DNA of 64,000 nt from Clostridiales bacterium CCNA10 (GTDB taxonomy: Bacteria; Bacillota; Clostridia; Oscillospirales; Oscillospiraceae), in the NCBI GenBank assembly GCA_003573975.1, contig AP018533.1, forward strand, positions 3,100,319 through 3,164,318. Reading direction: 5' to 3'. The translations under genes were made by a program, and so were the position numbers. Shown here piece by piece: positions 15,301 through 24,978 of the stretch. Position 1 is the stretch's first letter; the number at the start of each line of letters is the position of its first letter. Below the pieces are notes generated by a model. It was not told where the DNA came from. It did no database searches and saw nothing but the letters and a program-made list of their open reading frames with translations.

Positions 15301-16887
15301 TTAGAGTTTATCTATGTGTATTTGTAGGCGTTCAGTCTGATCGACTATTCGCTGCTGTTCCATAAGCGGCGGTAGTGGAATCAAATACTCGTTTGCCTTT
15401 ACAATGGTGATTGTACCCACTGTAGTACCCGCAGAGTTCTGCTTGATTTGTTCCTCCATATATGGCGAGTACATCAAGAGTTTCAGATACGCGGGGTTAA
15501 TTTTACCGAAATTCTCAAAGCAAATAACGCTGGCGTCCTTATAATAAAAACGGTCGCCGTCCTTGACAATGTAAGTTTTTCCGAGTGTACCAACGGCCGT
15601 GACCATCAGATCCCCAGGATGCGGTACACCACTGGAAGAGAATTCGGTATACTGCGCTTCTGTGATAAACAGTTCGTTATTCACAGAGCCCGTATCTGCC
15701 AATTTCCCAATCTCCCTGGCTCTGTAAAACGGGACTCCTTCGCTACGCCAATCGGACTGGTGAACACGCCGAGCTGAAACAACATTGACGATTGATTTTA
15801 AGCGGCACCAGCACCAGTTCTCTGGTATCTCAAAGGGCAGTTCATCGTCGATACAACACGCCACACCATCCAACTTCTCATAATGAGAATTATCCCGTCT
15901 GAAAATGACGGATTCGTGCTTGTCCTTTTTGATTTTGCCCTCCTTGATGAGCCGCCGCTTCTCCGCCCGGATACGCTCCAGCAGAGCCTCTGCAGGCTCG
16001 TCAGATGGGTCTTGGGGTACCAGCTTACCCTGGACGGCTTCTTGCAGTATCGACTTTTTGAGGGCTTCTGGGAAGGTACCTTCCAGAGCCTGTAGCATAG
16101 TGGCTTTTTGGGCATAATCCTTGATAACTAATTCAAGATTCTGAATTCGTGCTACAATCTTTTCTTGTTCTGCAAGCGGCGGAACAGGGAGAAGAATTGT
16201 TCCAAGTTTATCTCCGGAGATGTGAACGATTATATCCCCAGTCGCTAATGCAACCTTACGGCTGATAATATACGGCGAGGCCATAATATAGGAAAGAAAT
16301 AGCGGATTCATTCCGTGCCGTGTCCAAAAGGCAAGATCACCGCCAGCGGCAACTGGATTAGCTCCTAAATACGCTACTGCTTTGGCAATATCCGGCTTAT
16401 TCTCGCCGGTGAGTGTCATAAGCACATCACCATAGGAAAAATGTTTGCATTTTTCATCGAGTTCGGCAGAGATGAATGAAGTGGCAGCAGTGAACGATGT
16501 CTGATAGGTTGTATAAAGCTCTCCATATCGGACGCATGGACATCCCTGCGGGACTGTTTCATTCCGTTTAATACCGCTTCCGCGCACAATCTCACCCAAT
16601 GAACGAATACGCACCCATTCCCACGAATCGGGGATGTCGAACGGCACCTCATCCGCCAGCGACCGCACTTCATCGCCGATTTTCTCATAAGGAGTATTAT
16701 CGGCACCTTTGAAGATGACGGAGGGGTTCTTTTCGCGCTTGATTTTCTTCTCTTTGATGAGCCGCTCTTTCTCTGCATGGATGCGTTCCAGCAAAACGCT
16801 AGCGGGTTCGTCATTTGGGTCCTGCGGCACAAGCTTGCCCTGAACAGCCATCAGGAGAATGGAGTTTTTCAGTTGCTGCGCAGTCAT
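15301..16887 (-). CDS. hsdS: Type I restriction specificity subunit HsdS (expressed copy)
   Basis: A 528-residue HsdS with two target-recognition domains and two conserved spacer helices. The order is: N-terminal MTAQQLKNSILL and KLVPQDPNDEPA helices, TRD1 from about residue 85 to 225 ending PPLAEQEKIVARI, a central repeat ALKKSILQEAVQGKLVPQD, TRD2 from about 340 to 505, and PPLMEQQRIVDQT. HsdS determines the DNA sequence methylated and cut. Its start overlaps the hsdM stop by 4 bp. The TRD boundaries coincide with repeats A and C, so the present recognition sequence is one of several possible. Confidence 0.95.
   Translation of the reverse strand: MTAQQLKNSILLMAVQGKLVPQDPNDEPASVLLERIHAEKERLIKEKKIKREKNPSVIFKGADNTPYEKIGDEVRSLADEVPFDIPDSWEWVRIRSLGEIVRGSGIKRNETVPQGCPCVRYGELYTTYQTSFTAATSFISAELDEKCKHFSYGDVLMTLTGENKPDIAKAVAYLGANPVAAGGDLAFWTRHGMNPLFLSYIMASPYIISRKVALATGDIIVHISGDKLGTILLPVPPLAEQEKIVARIQNLELVIKDYAQKATMLQALEGTFPEALKKSILQEAVQGKLVPQDPSDEPAEALLERIRAEKRRLIKEGKIKKDKHESVIFRRDNSHYEKLDGVACCIDDELPFEIPENWCWCRLKSIVNVVSARRVHQSDWRSEGVPFYRAREIGKLADTGSVNNELFITEAQYTEFSSSGVPHPGDLMVTAVGTLGKTYIVKDGDRFYYKDASVICFENFGKINPAYLKLLMYSPYMEEQIKQNSAGTTVGTITIVKANEYLIPLPPLMEQQRIVDQTERLQIHIDKL
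15824..15890 (-). repeat. Inverted repeat C, expressed copy
   Basis: Partner of 13816-13882 within the active hsdS, at the TRD2 boundary (encoding NSHYEKLDGVACCIDDELPF). Confidence 0.85.
15874..16074 (-). repeat. Inverted repeat B, expressed copy
   Basis: Partner of 13020-13220, encoding the central conserved helices of the active HsdS. Confidence 0.8.
16611..16700 (-). repeat. Inverted repeat A, expressed copy
   Basis: Partner of 12379-12468 within the active hsdS, at the TRD1 boundary (encoding NTPYEKIGDEVRSLADEVPF). Confidence 0.85.
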
Positions 16888-18374
16888 TCGGCGGCCTCCT
16901 CCGTAATGTCAATGCCAAGGATATCGGTGATCTGGGCAAGGATGCGGTCAATGTCAGCATTCAGGCTGGCCCGTTTTTCCTGATACTGCAGAATCAGTTC
17001 CTTCGGCGGAAGGATCTCCTCCTCTTCATGAGGATAGCCGCAAAGATCAATATTGTAATTCCGCGCCTTCAGCTCTTCAACAGAATATTTCTTCGCCTTG
17101 TCAAAGCCGCCAATAGTGATCTCCTCACGATTGTCCCACCACTCAACGGCCGGAGCAAAATGCTCCAGCTTCATGGGCTTCGTCTTGGAGAAGTTCTTAT
17201 ATCCTTCCGGCATATCCAAGCGGTAGAACCAAGTTTCCGTCGTGGGATGCGTCCGATCGAAGAACAGAATATTTGTCGTGATAGAGGTGTACGGTGCAAA
17301 AACGCTATGCGGCATGCGTATAATAGTGTGAAGGTTAAATTCAGATAGCAGTTTTTCCTTAATTGCAATCTTTGCATTATCAGTGCCGAACAGGAAACCA
17401 TCGGGGAGAATGACAGCGGCACGGCCATTCTGTTTGAGCCGATACATAATCACGGACATGAAGAGGTCGGCAGTTTCACTACTTGCAAGATCTGCAGGAA
17501 AGTGATTCTTGACCTCTGTTTTTTCATGTCCGCCGTAAGGGGGATTCATAAGAACTACATCGAACTGATCTTCCTCGGTATAATCAAGCACATCCCGCAG
17601 AAGTGAGTTGTCATGATACACCATCGGAACATCAATGCCGTGCAGCAGCATGTTCGTGATGCACAGAGTATACGGGAAAGGCTTCTTCTCAATCCCATAA
17701 ATAGAGGTTGCATACTCCTGCTGGTCTTCTGCCGTTACGACCTGCTTACTCAGTTCATTCAACCAACTAGTCAGAAAGCCCCCTGTGCCGCACGCAAAGT
17801 CTGCGACCTTTTCGCCGAGCTTCGGTTTAATTGTCTTCGCCATAAAATCAGTCACAGCACGAGGCGTATAGAATTCACCAGAGGATCCGGCGCTCTGGAG
17901 TTCCCGTAAAATGGACTCATATATTTCCCCAAACGCATGGCTCTCCTCGTAATCATCCAAATCCAGGTCATCGATGATATTGATCACTTGGCGCAGCAAA
18001 ACGCCGTCCTTCATGTAATTGTTCGCATCCTCAAAGGTTGTCTTGACAATAGCCTTTTTGATGGGTGTTGCTGCAGTCACATTAAGCCCCTTCAGAGTTG
18101 GGAAGAGTTTATTATTCACAAAATCAAGAAGCGCGTCGCCCGTCATCGCCTTACCCGACTTATCATCAGCGGCCCAGTTATTCCAGCGGCATTCTTCTGG
18201 AATAATTGATGTATAGGGCCGATCTGTATATCGCCATTCCTCTTCCTTTGTATTGTAGACTTTCAAGAAAAGGATCCAGGCCATCTGCTCAATGCGCTGA
18301 GCGTCACCATTCACTCCCGCATCATTCCACATGATGTCCCGAATGCGCTTTACAAAACCTGTTAAACTACTCAT
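16884..18374 (-). CDS. hsdM: Type I restriction DNA methyltransferase subunit HsdM
   Basis: A 496-residue N6-adenine methyltransferase. The SAM-binding motif I is DFACGTGGFLTS near residue 190 and the catalytic NPPY motif is DVVLMNPPYGGHE near residue 280; the N-terminal helical HsdM_N domain is also clear. It forms the M2S1 methylase and, with HsdR, the restriction complex. It starts 2 bp after the hsdR stop and overlaps hsdS by 4 bp, so R, M and S are translated from one message. Confidence 0.96.
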   Translation of the reverse strand: MSSLTGFVKRIRDIMWNDAGVNGDAQRIEQMAWILFLKVYNTKEEEWRYTDRPYTSIIPEECRWNNWAADDKSGKAMTGDALLDFVNNKLFPTLKGLNVTAATPIKKAIVKTTFEDANNYMKDGVLLRQVINIIDDLDLDDYEESHAFGEIYESILRELQSAGSSGEFYTPRAVTDFMAKTIKPKLGEKVADFACGTGGFLTSWLNELSKQVVTAEDQQEYATSIYGIEKKPFPYTLCITNMLLHGIDVPMVYHDNSLLRDVLDYTEEDQFDVVLMNPPYGGHEKTEVKNHFPADLASSETADLFMSVIMYRLKQNGRAAVILPDGFLFGTDNAKIAIKEKLLSEFNLHTIIRMPHSVFAPYTSITTNILFFDRTHPTTETWFYRLDMPEGYKNFSKTKPMKLEHFAPAVEWWDNREEITIGGFDKAKKYSVEELKARNYNIDLCGYPHEEEEILPPKELILQYQEKRASLNADIDRILAQITDILGIDITEEAAE

Positions 18375-18376
18375 GA

Positions 18377-20758
18377 TTAACCCGCCTCATATAATTCATT
18401 CTCAAGTTCATGAACAGCTTCGTTATACTTATCCTCGCCGCCGAAGAACTTGAATATCCTCTGGATCTTCCCAAATTTTGCGAATTGTGGAGTTGTCAGA
18501 ATAGCTTCATGCTCTAACTCATAGATTCCGACATTCATATACTGATCCAGAAGTGCTTCCAAGACCTCTCTTGCCACCCCACTATACTTGCTGAGGAAAT
18601 CCCGCTTCTTCACATTGTTGGCTCTCTCTTTTCTGGTAAGCGGCTTTTTGTCAAAGGCAACATGGCAGATGAAATCGAAGTCATCTACATCGCTCATATG
18701 CTGATCCGCTTTCAGTGCTTCAAGGTCAATCCCCTTGCTGGCCAACAATTCTTGAATCTTCTTTTTCTTTTCCTCGGATGTCCACTGCCGAATAAAGTTG
18801 TCGAGGGAAGCGTATGTACCAATAATATTCGTTTTGGTGTAATCGACAATGCTCTCCTGCCGCAGGAGTTTCCCATTCGTATCATACACAGAGACCGTTT
18901 TATTGATTATGCGGACACGACACCCATTTTCATCAACAATGGGCTTTTCTTCTGGTGGATACGGTGGATCAACTGGGTCAGGGTCGGGATTTGGTTTAGG
19001 TCCAGGAGGACAGGGACCGGGACCACGCTTTTCTCTCCCATAATCTTCATCAATTTCAATCGGGCCATCCCAATCAGGATCAGCAAAAAGGGCTGTAACA
19101 CCGCGAATGTCCATAACTATAAAATAGGTCTTTCCATCTTTTTCGCGTATTCTTGTGCCTCTTCCGATAATCTGCTTAAACTCAGTCATTGAGTTGATCC
19201 ACTCGTCTAAAACGATGAGCTTTGTCATCTTGCAGTCGGCTCCAGTTGACAACAGCTTAGATGTCGTTGCAATGACCGGCGTTTTCGACCCGACCGAAAT
19301 GAAGTAGTCGAGTTTATCCTTGCCAAAAGTATCGTTGCCGGTAATGCGTACAACATAGTCGGGATACTTTTGCATCATATCAGGATTCTGCCTTGCGAGC
19401 TCATTTCTCATACGAAGTGCAGCATCTTCTGTTGCGCAGAACACAATGGTTTTGGACATCCGATCAGTCGCTTTGAGGTAGTCTGTTATTTCTTTTGCGA
19501 CTTGGACAATGCGGTCTTCAATTATGATGTTATAGTCATAATCCCTGTTATTATAAATTCGGTCGGGGATCTCATGCCCGTAAATATCAAGTTGACCTTT
19601 CCGTGGGCGCCAACCATCGCCAATGTCGGTCGTTATATTGATGACTTTGAAAGGCGCCAGGAAACCATCCTCGATGCCATCTTTCAGGCTATAGACATAT
19701 ACCGGCTCGCCAAAATAATCTATGTTGGAAACATACTTAGTCTCTTTTGGGGTTGCGGTCATGCCAATCTGGGTTGCCGAGGAGAAATACTCCAAGATCT
19801 TCCGCCAATTGCTTTCCTTCTTGGCTGAGCCGCGATGACACTCATCAACGATTACGAGATCGAAAAAGTCTTTGCTGAATAGCTGAGCAAGGCGTTCGAC
19901 AGTCTCATCCCCATCTTCTGTATCGTCATCGTCTTTTCCCGCAAGTTGTTGGTAGAGTGAAAAGAATATCTCGTGCGAGGTAATCGTAAGAGGATCGTCC
20001 TTCACAAAATTGACTTTATGAATCGTTTTTTCGAGCGGAGCAAAATCCTGTTGGATTGATTGATCGACCAAGATGTTACGATCAGCCAAATACAATATTT
20101 TTTTCTTCATTCCGCTCTTTAGAAGGCGATATACAATTTGGAATGCAGTATAGGTTTTGCCTGTACCTGTGGCCATCACCAGCAAGATGCGATCTTGACC
20201 TCTGGCAATCGCATCAAGAGTCCTATTGACAGCGTTACGCTGATAATAGCGAGGGGGATATGTATTCTGCCCTGAATAGAACGGCTGCCGAATGACGGAT
20301 TCCTCTTGCTGCGTGAGCCCTTCTCCATGGTTGGCTCCAGCCTTGAATCTCGCATAGAGAGCATCAGGAGCTGGAAAATCCTCCATAGAAATGCTGCGCT
20401 CTTCTCCGGTGAGGAAATCATGCTCCATAAAACCATCACCATTAGAACTGTAGGCAAATGGAATGTCCATCATTATGGCGTATTGCATTGCCTGCTGCAG
20501 CCCATCTCCGACAGCATGCTTGTTATCTTTCGCCTCAACGATTGCAATTGGAGTGCTTTCGTTCAAATAAAGAATATAGTCTGCTTTCTTGGCTTCCTTG
20601 CGGGAGACCATATTTCCTCTCAAGTTGATTTGTCCATCTGTAATTCTTGTCTCCATTGTAATGAGACTAAGCGCCCACTTTTTTGTTATGGCAGGCGTAA
20701 TAAACTGAAGCTTGATATCCTCTTCAGTCATCTGCCTTTTCGATAAGACTGCTGCCAT
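18377..20758 (-). CDS. hsdR: Type I restriction endonuclease subunit HsdR
   Basis: A 793-residue motor nuclease. The N-terminal PD-(D/E)xK domain is represented by ADYILYLN and PIAIVEAKDN around residue 70. The SF2 translocase follows with Walker A MATGTGKTY near residue 195 and the DECH box IVDECHRGS; late helicase motifs include QIIGRGTRIR. A proline-rich linker (PGPCPPGPKPNPDPDPVDPP, about residue 590) precedes the C-terminal helical domain. ATG 20758 is chosen because GGAGG lies 8 bp upstream. It cuts unmethylated invading DNA. Confidence 0.95.
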   Translation of the reverse strand: MAAVLSKRQMTEEDIKLQFITPAITKKWALSLITMETRITDGQINLRGNMVSRKEAKKADYILYLNESTPIAIVEAKDNKHAVGDGLQQAMQYAIMMDIPFAYSSNGDGFMEHDFLTGEERSISMEDFPAPDALYARFKAGANHGEGLTQQEESVIRQPFYSGQNTYPPRYYQRNAVNRTLDAIARGQDRILLVMATGTGKTYTAFQIVYRLLKSGMKKKILYLADRNILVDQSIQQDFAPLEKTIHKVNFVKDDPLTITSHEIFFSLYQQLAGKDDDDTEDGDETVERLAQLFSKDFFDLVIVDECHRGSAKKESNWRKILEYFSSATQIGMTATPKETKYVSNIDYFGEPVYVYSLKDGIEDGFLAPFKVINITTDIGDGWRPRKGQLDIYGHEIPDRIYNNRDYDYNIIIEDRIVQVAKEITDYLKATDRMSKTIVFCATEDAALRMRNELARQNPDMMQKYPDYVVRITGNDTFGKDKLDYFISVGSKTPVIATTSKLLSTGADCKMTKLIVLDEWINSMTEFKQIIGRGTRIREKDGKTYFIVMDIRGVTALFADPDWDGPIEIDEDYGREKRGPGPCPPGPKPNPDPDPVDPPYPPEEKPIVDENGCRVRIINKTVSVYDTNGKLLRQESIVDYTKTNIIGTYASLDNFIRQWTSEEKKKKIQELLASKGIDLEALKADQHMSDVDDFDFICHVAFDKKPLTRKERANNVKKRDFLSKYSGVAREVLEALLDQYMNVGIYELEHEAILTTPQFAKFGKIQRIFKFFGGEDKYNEAVHELENELYEAG

Positions 20759-20817
20759 GCGATTATCCTCCAAACTTCCGATAGTTGCTGATTATCAGAA
20801 CTTGATGCATATAAGAA

Positions 20818-23361
20818 TTATGCCAGAAACTGCTTTGTCGCAGCAAACAAGGCCTTTGCTCGTTGAATATGGAAAGCGCTCATTACTGGCCAGTCTTCCT
20901 CATTTTTGATGCTGACCTCTTTAATCTCATCGTAGACTTTGCAGGCTCTAACATCGTCTTGGCAGATCCAATGCAGGCTTTTTCCGTATGCAGCCTCAAT
21001 GGCATCCCGGTTTTGCTCAAGGTGATTATAGATCGTCCGATTCTTTTGATAATCACCCTGATCAATAAATATTTCGACACGGGCAGAGTCATAGTTCGCT
21101 ACGCAGCAAAGGTAAACACCACTACGTGCCGTGGCTCCCATGATAGAGTTATTCTTAGATGGGCTAATATTTAAGAAAGTACCCGTTGCCTCTTGAAGTG
21201 ATGGAAGGACACTCTCCCAATACTTCCGACGAATCTTGTAGCGTTCGATCTCCTCATCTGAACCAATGCCTCTACTATCATCGAGGAAGAATACGAGATC
21301 GGACGGATCCTGCTTATACTGTTCGAAGAACTTCCGCAGTAGATTGACTTTATACTGAGTCGCGGTACCAGTCCAGATATAAATATCATCATCAATTTTT
21401 ACACTGCTGGAGAATTCATCTGGTGATCTGGTAACCTGGATCGACAGATCTACACTATCATCGGCATCGGCAAGGTAATTGAGATATGCCTTATTTCCAT
21501 TATGCAGTTCTTTTAGAACCTCAGTGTACATTTCTACCCACGAAGTTGTTTCATGCTCAATACCACGGAAGCGGTACTTCACGATGCTATGACCGGTAAG
21601 TGTGATATCATCATCCAGCGACACTTCCTCATACTGCTTCTGTGGCGGAGTATAGCAGCTATCAGCATAGGGCCACAGCAACACAGCTTGCTGTGTAAGG
21701 TATTTACAGCGTTCTTCAAGTTCAGGAAGCCCCCAGTGTTCTTTCTGTGCGACCCATTGAGTCATTCTGATACCGCTCTGAAGATACCCATCCTCCATTG
21801 TTTTTTTCTCGCTAAAGGGAGCATTGCTATATTTCGAGTTATAGGCTGTAAGTGTCAGATTCGCCAACGTGTGCAGCCATTCTCCATGTATATTCTCTGC
21901 ATCTTGCCCAAGCTCACTAGTCCAAGCGGGGGTCAATTTCTGAGGCATAATATGTTCAACTGTGTACTCACCGCTATCGAGGCGCCCGTAGACGTCCTTA
22001 TACTCATTGCTGTCACCGTTTTCCAGGCGTTCAAACAGATACGCTTTGTAACGTGGGAGCATAGCGTAGATATTCTTGGTCCGCAGACAATCTGCAAAAG
22101 TCTCGTTATCAGGGAATGCGGCCTTTTCCTTTTTGGAGGTCAGTACATATTTCATTTTTTCAATGAAATTGCTGTAGGTACCGTCAAATCGCTTGATATC
22201 GGAACTCATTGTAAGGAATACCTTTGCAAGTGTATTAGAAGGCAGGTCACAAATGATACGGCGCAAGAGGTAGGATTCTACGATTCTGCAAATCTCGGCA
22301 ACCTCATCCAAGGTCAAGAGGCTGCTTTCCTGTAGCCTCATTACTTCCATCAGAAACGGTCTTGTGACGCTGCTTTCAAAACGATTCAAGCGGAAAAGAG
22401 ACGCCTTCAGCTTCGCAGGAAAACTCGGATGGCCAAGCAGAAGCTTGTTATACCGCTTAGCATAGCCTAGGAGATCTTTCATGATAGATTCCATTTCACC
22501 GGGCATCTTTTCGGCATATGCCTTAAACTCGGTGTAGATATCCTTCATCCCGGTGATCTTCTTCTGTTTGATGCTCAGGTAGTCGCGGATGAACGGGCTG
22601 ACATCGTAGGAGTTGTTCTGCTTATCGTAGCCCGCATTCTTCTCAATGGGGTTCCAGTAATTATCGTAGTAACGCTCCTGTTCCTCAATGTCGAGGCCCA
22701 TCAGGACGAAGTTCCGGATCTTGTCGCCCTCATTCAGTTCGAGTCCGGTAGAGTTGAGGCTCTCAAAAACGAGCTGAGGATCATCGTCAGGAGGTGTCAG
22801 CGTAATGTCGATAATCTGCAGCTTTTCAACGGCCTTGAAGAGCTGGTCGATTGTAATGGCTTGCTTTTGGATCTCATTGTAGAAGAAAAGATAGTTCTGA
22901 GTGATGTTTGAAGAGCGTGCGAAGTTTTCAGGATCTCCCCACAGGCGATCATAGGCATCCTGGTCACCCTTGATAGGTTTCAATTTGACCTTTCGGTTCT
23001 TAGGGTTAATCTCATCCACCAAATATTTCTTGGTGATCTGCGCATAAAGAGTATCGTCCTCAGGAACAACCTTTCCATCTTTGATCAGGTTGGCCATAGC
23101 CAAAAGGAGCAGGGAAACGGTCGTAATGCGCTGCTGGCCATCAATAACAAGGTAGTCAGAACTACTGCCCATAGGGTCGCTTACAGACACGATGCCGCCA
23201 AAGAAGTGCCACCGCTTCTTGTTTTGGATCGTCCGAACAAGATCCTGGTACAGCTTTTTGCAGTGCTCCTCGCGCCAATCATAGTTTCGCTGATAGACAG
23301 GAATGATCAGCTTGTCCGCATTTTTCAAATAATGAGTAAGAAGTTTTCCTTGGCCGTTCAT
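20818..23361 (-). CDS. DUF262/DUF1524 (GmrSD-like) nuclease embedded in the hsd operon
   Basis: An 847-residue protein. The N-terminal DUF262 ParB-like NTPase/nuclease part has PVYQRNYDW near residue 20 and the diagnostic VIDGQQRITT near 75. The middle has the DUF1524 HNH-type core TVEHIMPQKL near 470 with LANLTLTAYNSKYSN after it. The C-terminus (from about 690) resembles DUF4268 (YWESVLPSLQ... GVYLCCVANY). GmrS/GmrD relatives cut modified phage DNA. Placement directly upstream of hsdR, and 4-bp overlap with the small HTH gene, indicate an accessory type IV-like restriction arm that could cover phages with modified bases. Substrate is inferred. Confidence 0.88.
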   Translation of the reverse strand: MNGQGKLLTHYLKNADKLIIPVYQRNYDWREEHCKKLYQDLVRTIQNKKRWHFFGGIVSVSDPMGSSSDYLVIDGQQRITTVSLLLLAMANLIKDGKVVPEDDTLYAQITKKYLVDEINPKNRKVKLKPIKGDQDAYDRLWGDPENFARSSNITQNYLFFYNEIQKQAITIDQLFKAVEKLQIIDITLTPPDDDPQLVFESLNSTGLELNEGDKIRNFVLMGLDIEEQERYYDNYWNPIEKNAGYDKQNNSYDVSPFIRDYLSIKQKKITGMKDIYTEFKAYAEKMPGEMESIMKDLLGYAKRYNKLLLGHPSFPAKLKASLFRLNRFESSVTRPFLMEVMRLQESSLLTLDEVAEICRIVESYLLRRIICDLPSNTLAKVFLTMSSDIKRFDGTYSNFIEKMKYVLTSKKEKAAFPDNETFADCLRTKNIYAMLPRYKAYLFERLENGDSNEYKDVYGRLDSGEYTVEHIMPQKLTPAWTSELGQDAENIHGEWLHTLANLTLTAYNSKYSNAPFSEKKTMEDGYLQSGIRMTQWVAQKEHWGLPELEERCKYLTQQAVLLWPYADSCYTPPQKQYEEVSLDDDITLTGHSIVKYRFRGIEHETTSWVEMYTEVLKELHNGNKAYLNYLADADDSVDLSIQVTRSPDEFSSSVKIDDDIYIWTGTATQYKVNLLRKFFEQYKQDPSDLVFFLDDSRGIGSDEEIERYKIRRKYWESVLPSLQEATGTFLNISPSKNNSIMGATARSGVYLCCVANYDSARVEIFIDQGDYQKNRTIYNHLEQNRDAIEAAYGKSLHWICQDDVRACKVYDEIKEVSIKNEEDWPVMSAFHIQRAKALFAATKQFLA

Positions 23362-23603
23362 GATTTACCCTCCAGCCCATCAGTGGCGTTCTTCTTGCCG
23401 GGTTTCTTATATTTCTCGGAGTAACCGATATACTTTCCGCTCTTTATTCTGGCATCCACTGGCTTTTCTGCGTCTTTCGGAAGGAGCCAACAATAACCAG
23501 CACGCTCTGCGCCCGGTATCCGCCCTTGAGAGCAAAGCGTTTGAATACGCCTGTTAGATAGGTTCCATTTAGTCGCTGCTTCGCTTATGGTCATATAATC
23601 CAT
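23358..23603 (-). CDS. Small helix-turn-helix protein, first gene of the restriction operon
   Basis: An 81-residue protein whose first 50 residues (YMTISEAATKWNLSNRRIQTLCSQGRIPGAER) form the excisionase/MerR-like winged HTH; a lysine-rich tail follows. Proteins of this kind frequently precede type I restriction genes. It overlaps the DUF262 gene by 4 bp. It may autoregulate the operon or be a recombination directionality factor; the operon position favours regulation. Confidence 0.8.
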   Translation of the reverse strand: MDYMTISEAATKWNLSNRRIQTLCSQGRIPGAERAGYCWLLPKDAEKPVDARIKSGKYIGYSEKYKKPGKKNATDGLEGKS

Positions 23604-23625
23604 CTCGACACCTCACACATAACAA

Positions 23626-23651
23626 AGAGGTCCTGTCGTGGCAGAACCTCT
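23626..23651 (-). promoter_or_regulatory. Leader hairpin of the restriction operon
   Basis: AGAGGTTCTG pairs with CAGGACCTCT across a 6-base loop, with one mismatch, followed by TTTGTT on the minus strand. It lies downstream of the promoter at 23700-23728 and before the first gene, so it could be an attenuator. It might also simply end transcripts from the upstream gene. Confidence 0.45.
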
Positions 23652-23699
23652 AAATGGCTGCCAAAGTACGCAGCTGTAAAACTATCAAGTATCAAGTTA

Positions 23700-23728
23700 A
23701 TAATACACCATCATGCGAATAATATCAA
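23700..23728 (-). promoter_or_regulatory. Promoter of the restriction operon
   Basis: On the minus strand TTGATA (23728-23723), 17 bp, then TATTAT (23705-23700): a strong sigma-A match placed 97 bp before the HTH gene. Confidence 0.7.
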
Positions 23729-23742
23729 GTCAGCTATGTGGA

Positions 23743-24939
23743 TTAGCTACGACCATTTCGTGAACAATCGGCACAGACTCCCCGGTTTGCACCTCCCTTG
23801 CCACCGTAATAGGACATCTGCGCATCCTGCTTAATTCGGCCGCAAACCGTACACATGATCCATCGCCGATTGTAGCGATCCACTGTCCATTCTTCAGAGG
23901 ATGGGTCATAGCTCTGGCAGATCCGGATATATTCCGCATCCAGCTCCTCTTGCGTAGGACCGGCTGGAACCACAGGCCTAGTAGCATACGGTGTTGGACG
24001 AGTATAGACTGATCTTCGCTCGAAAGATCTTTCTCGTTCTTCACGCAGCCGGATCTCTTCTTCATTCGTTCTCCTGATCTTATCGATGTCGAATAGCCGA
24101 TCTTGCAAATCTCTCTTGAAGTCTTCTTTCTTTTGAATTCCCGCACCTGCAACGCAGAGGCAGCAAGGTGGCTGCGCAACATTGAAATGACAATGGGCAC
24201 AATCGATCCACCGAGCAGAATACTTGCCCTTATATTTTCCAAATGAAATCGGGCACAGGTTGCCGGTTCCATGCTCTGGGGGCGAAACCGCTACAGCGTA
24301 GTACTTTTGCTTCCACTGTTCTTCCAGACGGCTGAAGACCCATTCGGTGCGGTCGTTATCTTGAAGTACGCTTTGAAGTCTATCCGGGGTAAACTCCGTA
24401 TCTTGGTCAATCTTCGGCATGGAGATTAACAAAAGCGAGTAGTCCTCCGCTTTTGCTTCATCCGCCAGTTTCACCCTATCATCGTCATCATAATAGCGGT
24501 CAAAATCCAACAGGATTCTTAACGGTGTCCCTTGCATGGTCACGCGCAGCAGCGGTGGATAAGACAGGGGTTCGCACTCGAAAGCGACAGAGTCAATCTT
24601 CAAGCTTCGTGTTTCCTGCAAAAGTTCTGGATCATTCCATGCCGGAAACCGCAACATCACTGGGGGCAACGCCAAAAAGCCACTCTGTTTCAACGCTTCG
24701 GCAAACGCCTTATAGATGGCCACCTCGCTTGCATACATACACTCGTAATTTGAAACATGTGCAAAGTGGTGGCGCCGCTGCGTTCCTTTTCGTGCCTCAA
24801 ATGGTTGCAGACAAGCTGCACAGATGCAGTTGCACTTTTGACCGCTGGGCACCTCGGAGATATGCTTCAACTCGCCGGTTAGCTTATTGACGCCGAAATA
24901 GATATGGCTCGCTGAACGCTTTTTGATGTTCTTTGCCAT
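23743..24939 (-). CDS. CoiA-like zinc-finger protein 1
   Basis: A 398-residue protein. The N-terminus has the CoiA-like treble-clef segment CICAACLQPFEARKGTQRRHHFAH (Cys pair, then HFAH, residues about 35-60). The middle (residues 85-210) could be a divergent nuclease core; a second Cys/His cluster (WIDCAHCHF, CCLCVAG) lies near 245-265, and the C-terminus ends with a Cys-x2-Cys zinc ribbon (CTVCGRI...CADCSRN). CoiA is a competence-associated nuclease, but here the gene is in an accessory region with no competence genes. ATG 24939 follows GAGG. Confidence 0.6.
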   Translation of the reverse strand: MAKNIKKRSASHIYFGVNKLTGELKHISEVPSGQKCNCICAACLQPFEARKGTQRRHHFAHVSNYECMYASEVAIYKAFAEALKQSGFLALPPVMLRFPAWNDPELLQETRSLKIDSVAFECEPLSYPPLLRVTMQGTPLRILLDFDRYYDDDDRVKLADEAKAEDYSLLLISMPKIDQDTEFTPDRLQSVLQDNDRTEWVFSRLEEQWKQKYYAVAVSPPEHGTGNLCPISFGKYKGKYSARWIDCAHCHFNVAQPPCCLCVAGAGIQKKEDFKRDLQDRLFDIDKIRRTNEEEIRLREERERSFERRSVYTRPTPYATRPVVPAGPTQEELDAEYIRICQSYDPSSEEWTVDRYNRRWIMCTVCGRIKQDAQMSYYGGKGGANRGVCADCSRNGRS

Positions 24940-24978
24940 ATGCACCTCGCTATATTCTACCGAGATTATCTTTGAAGA

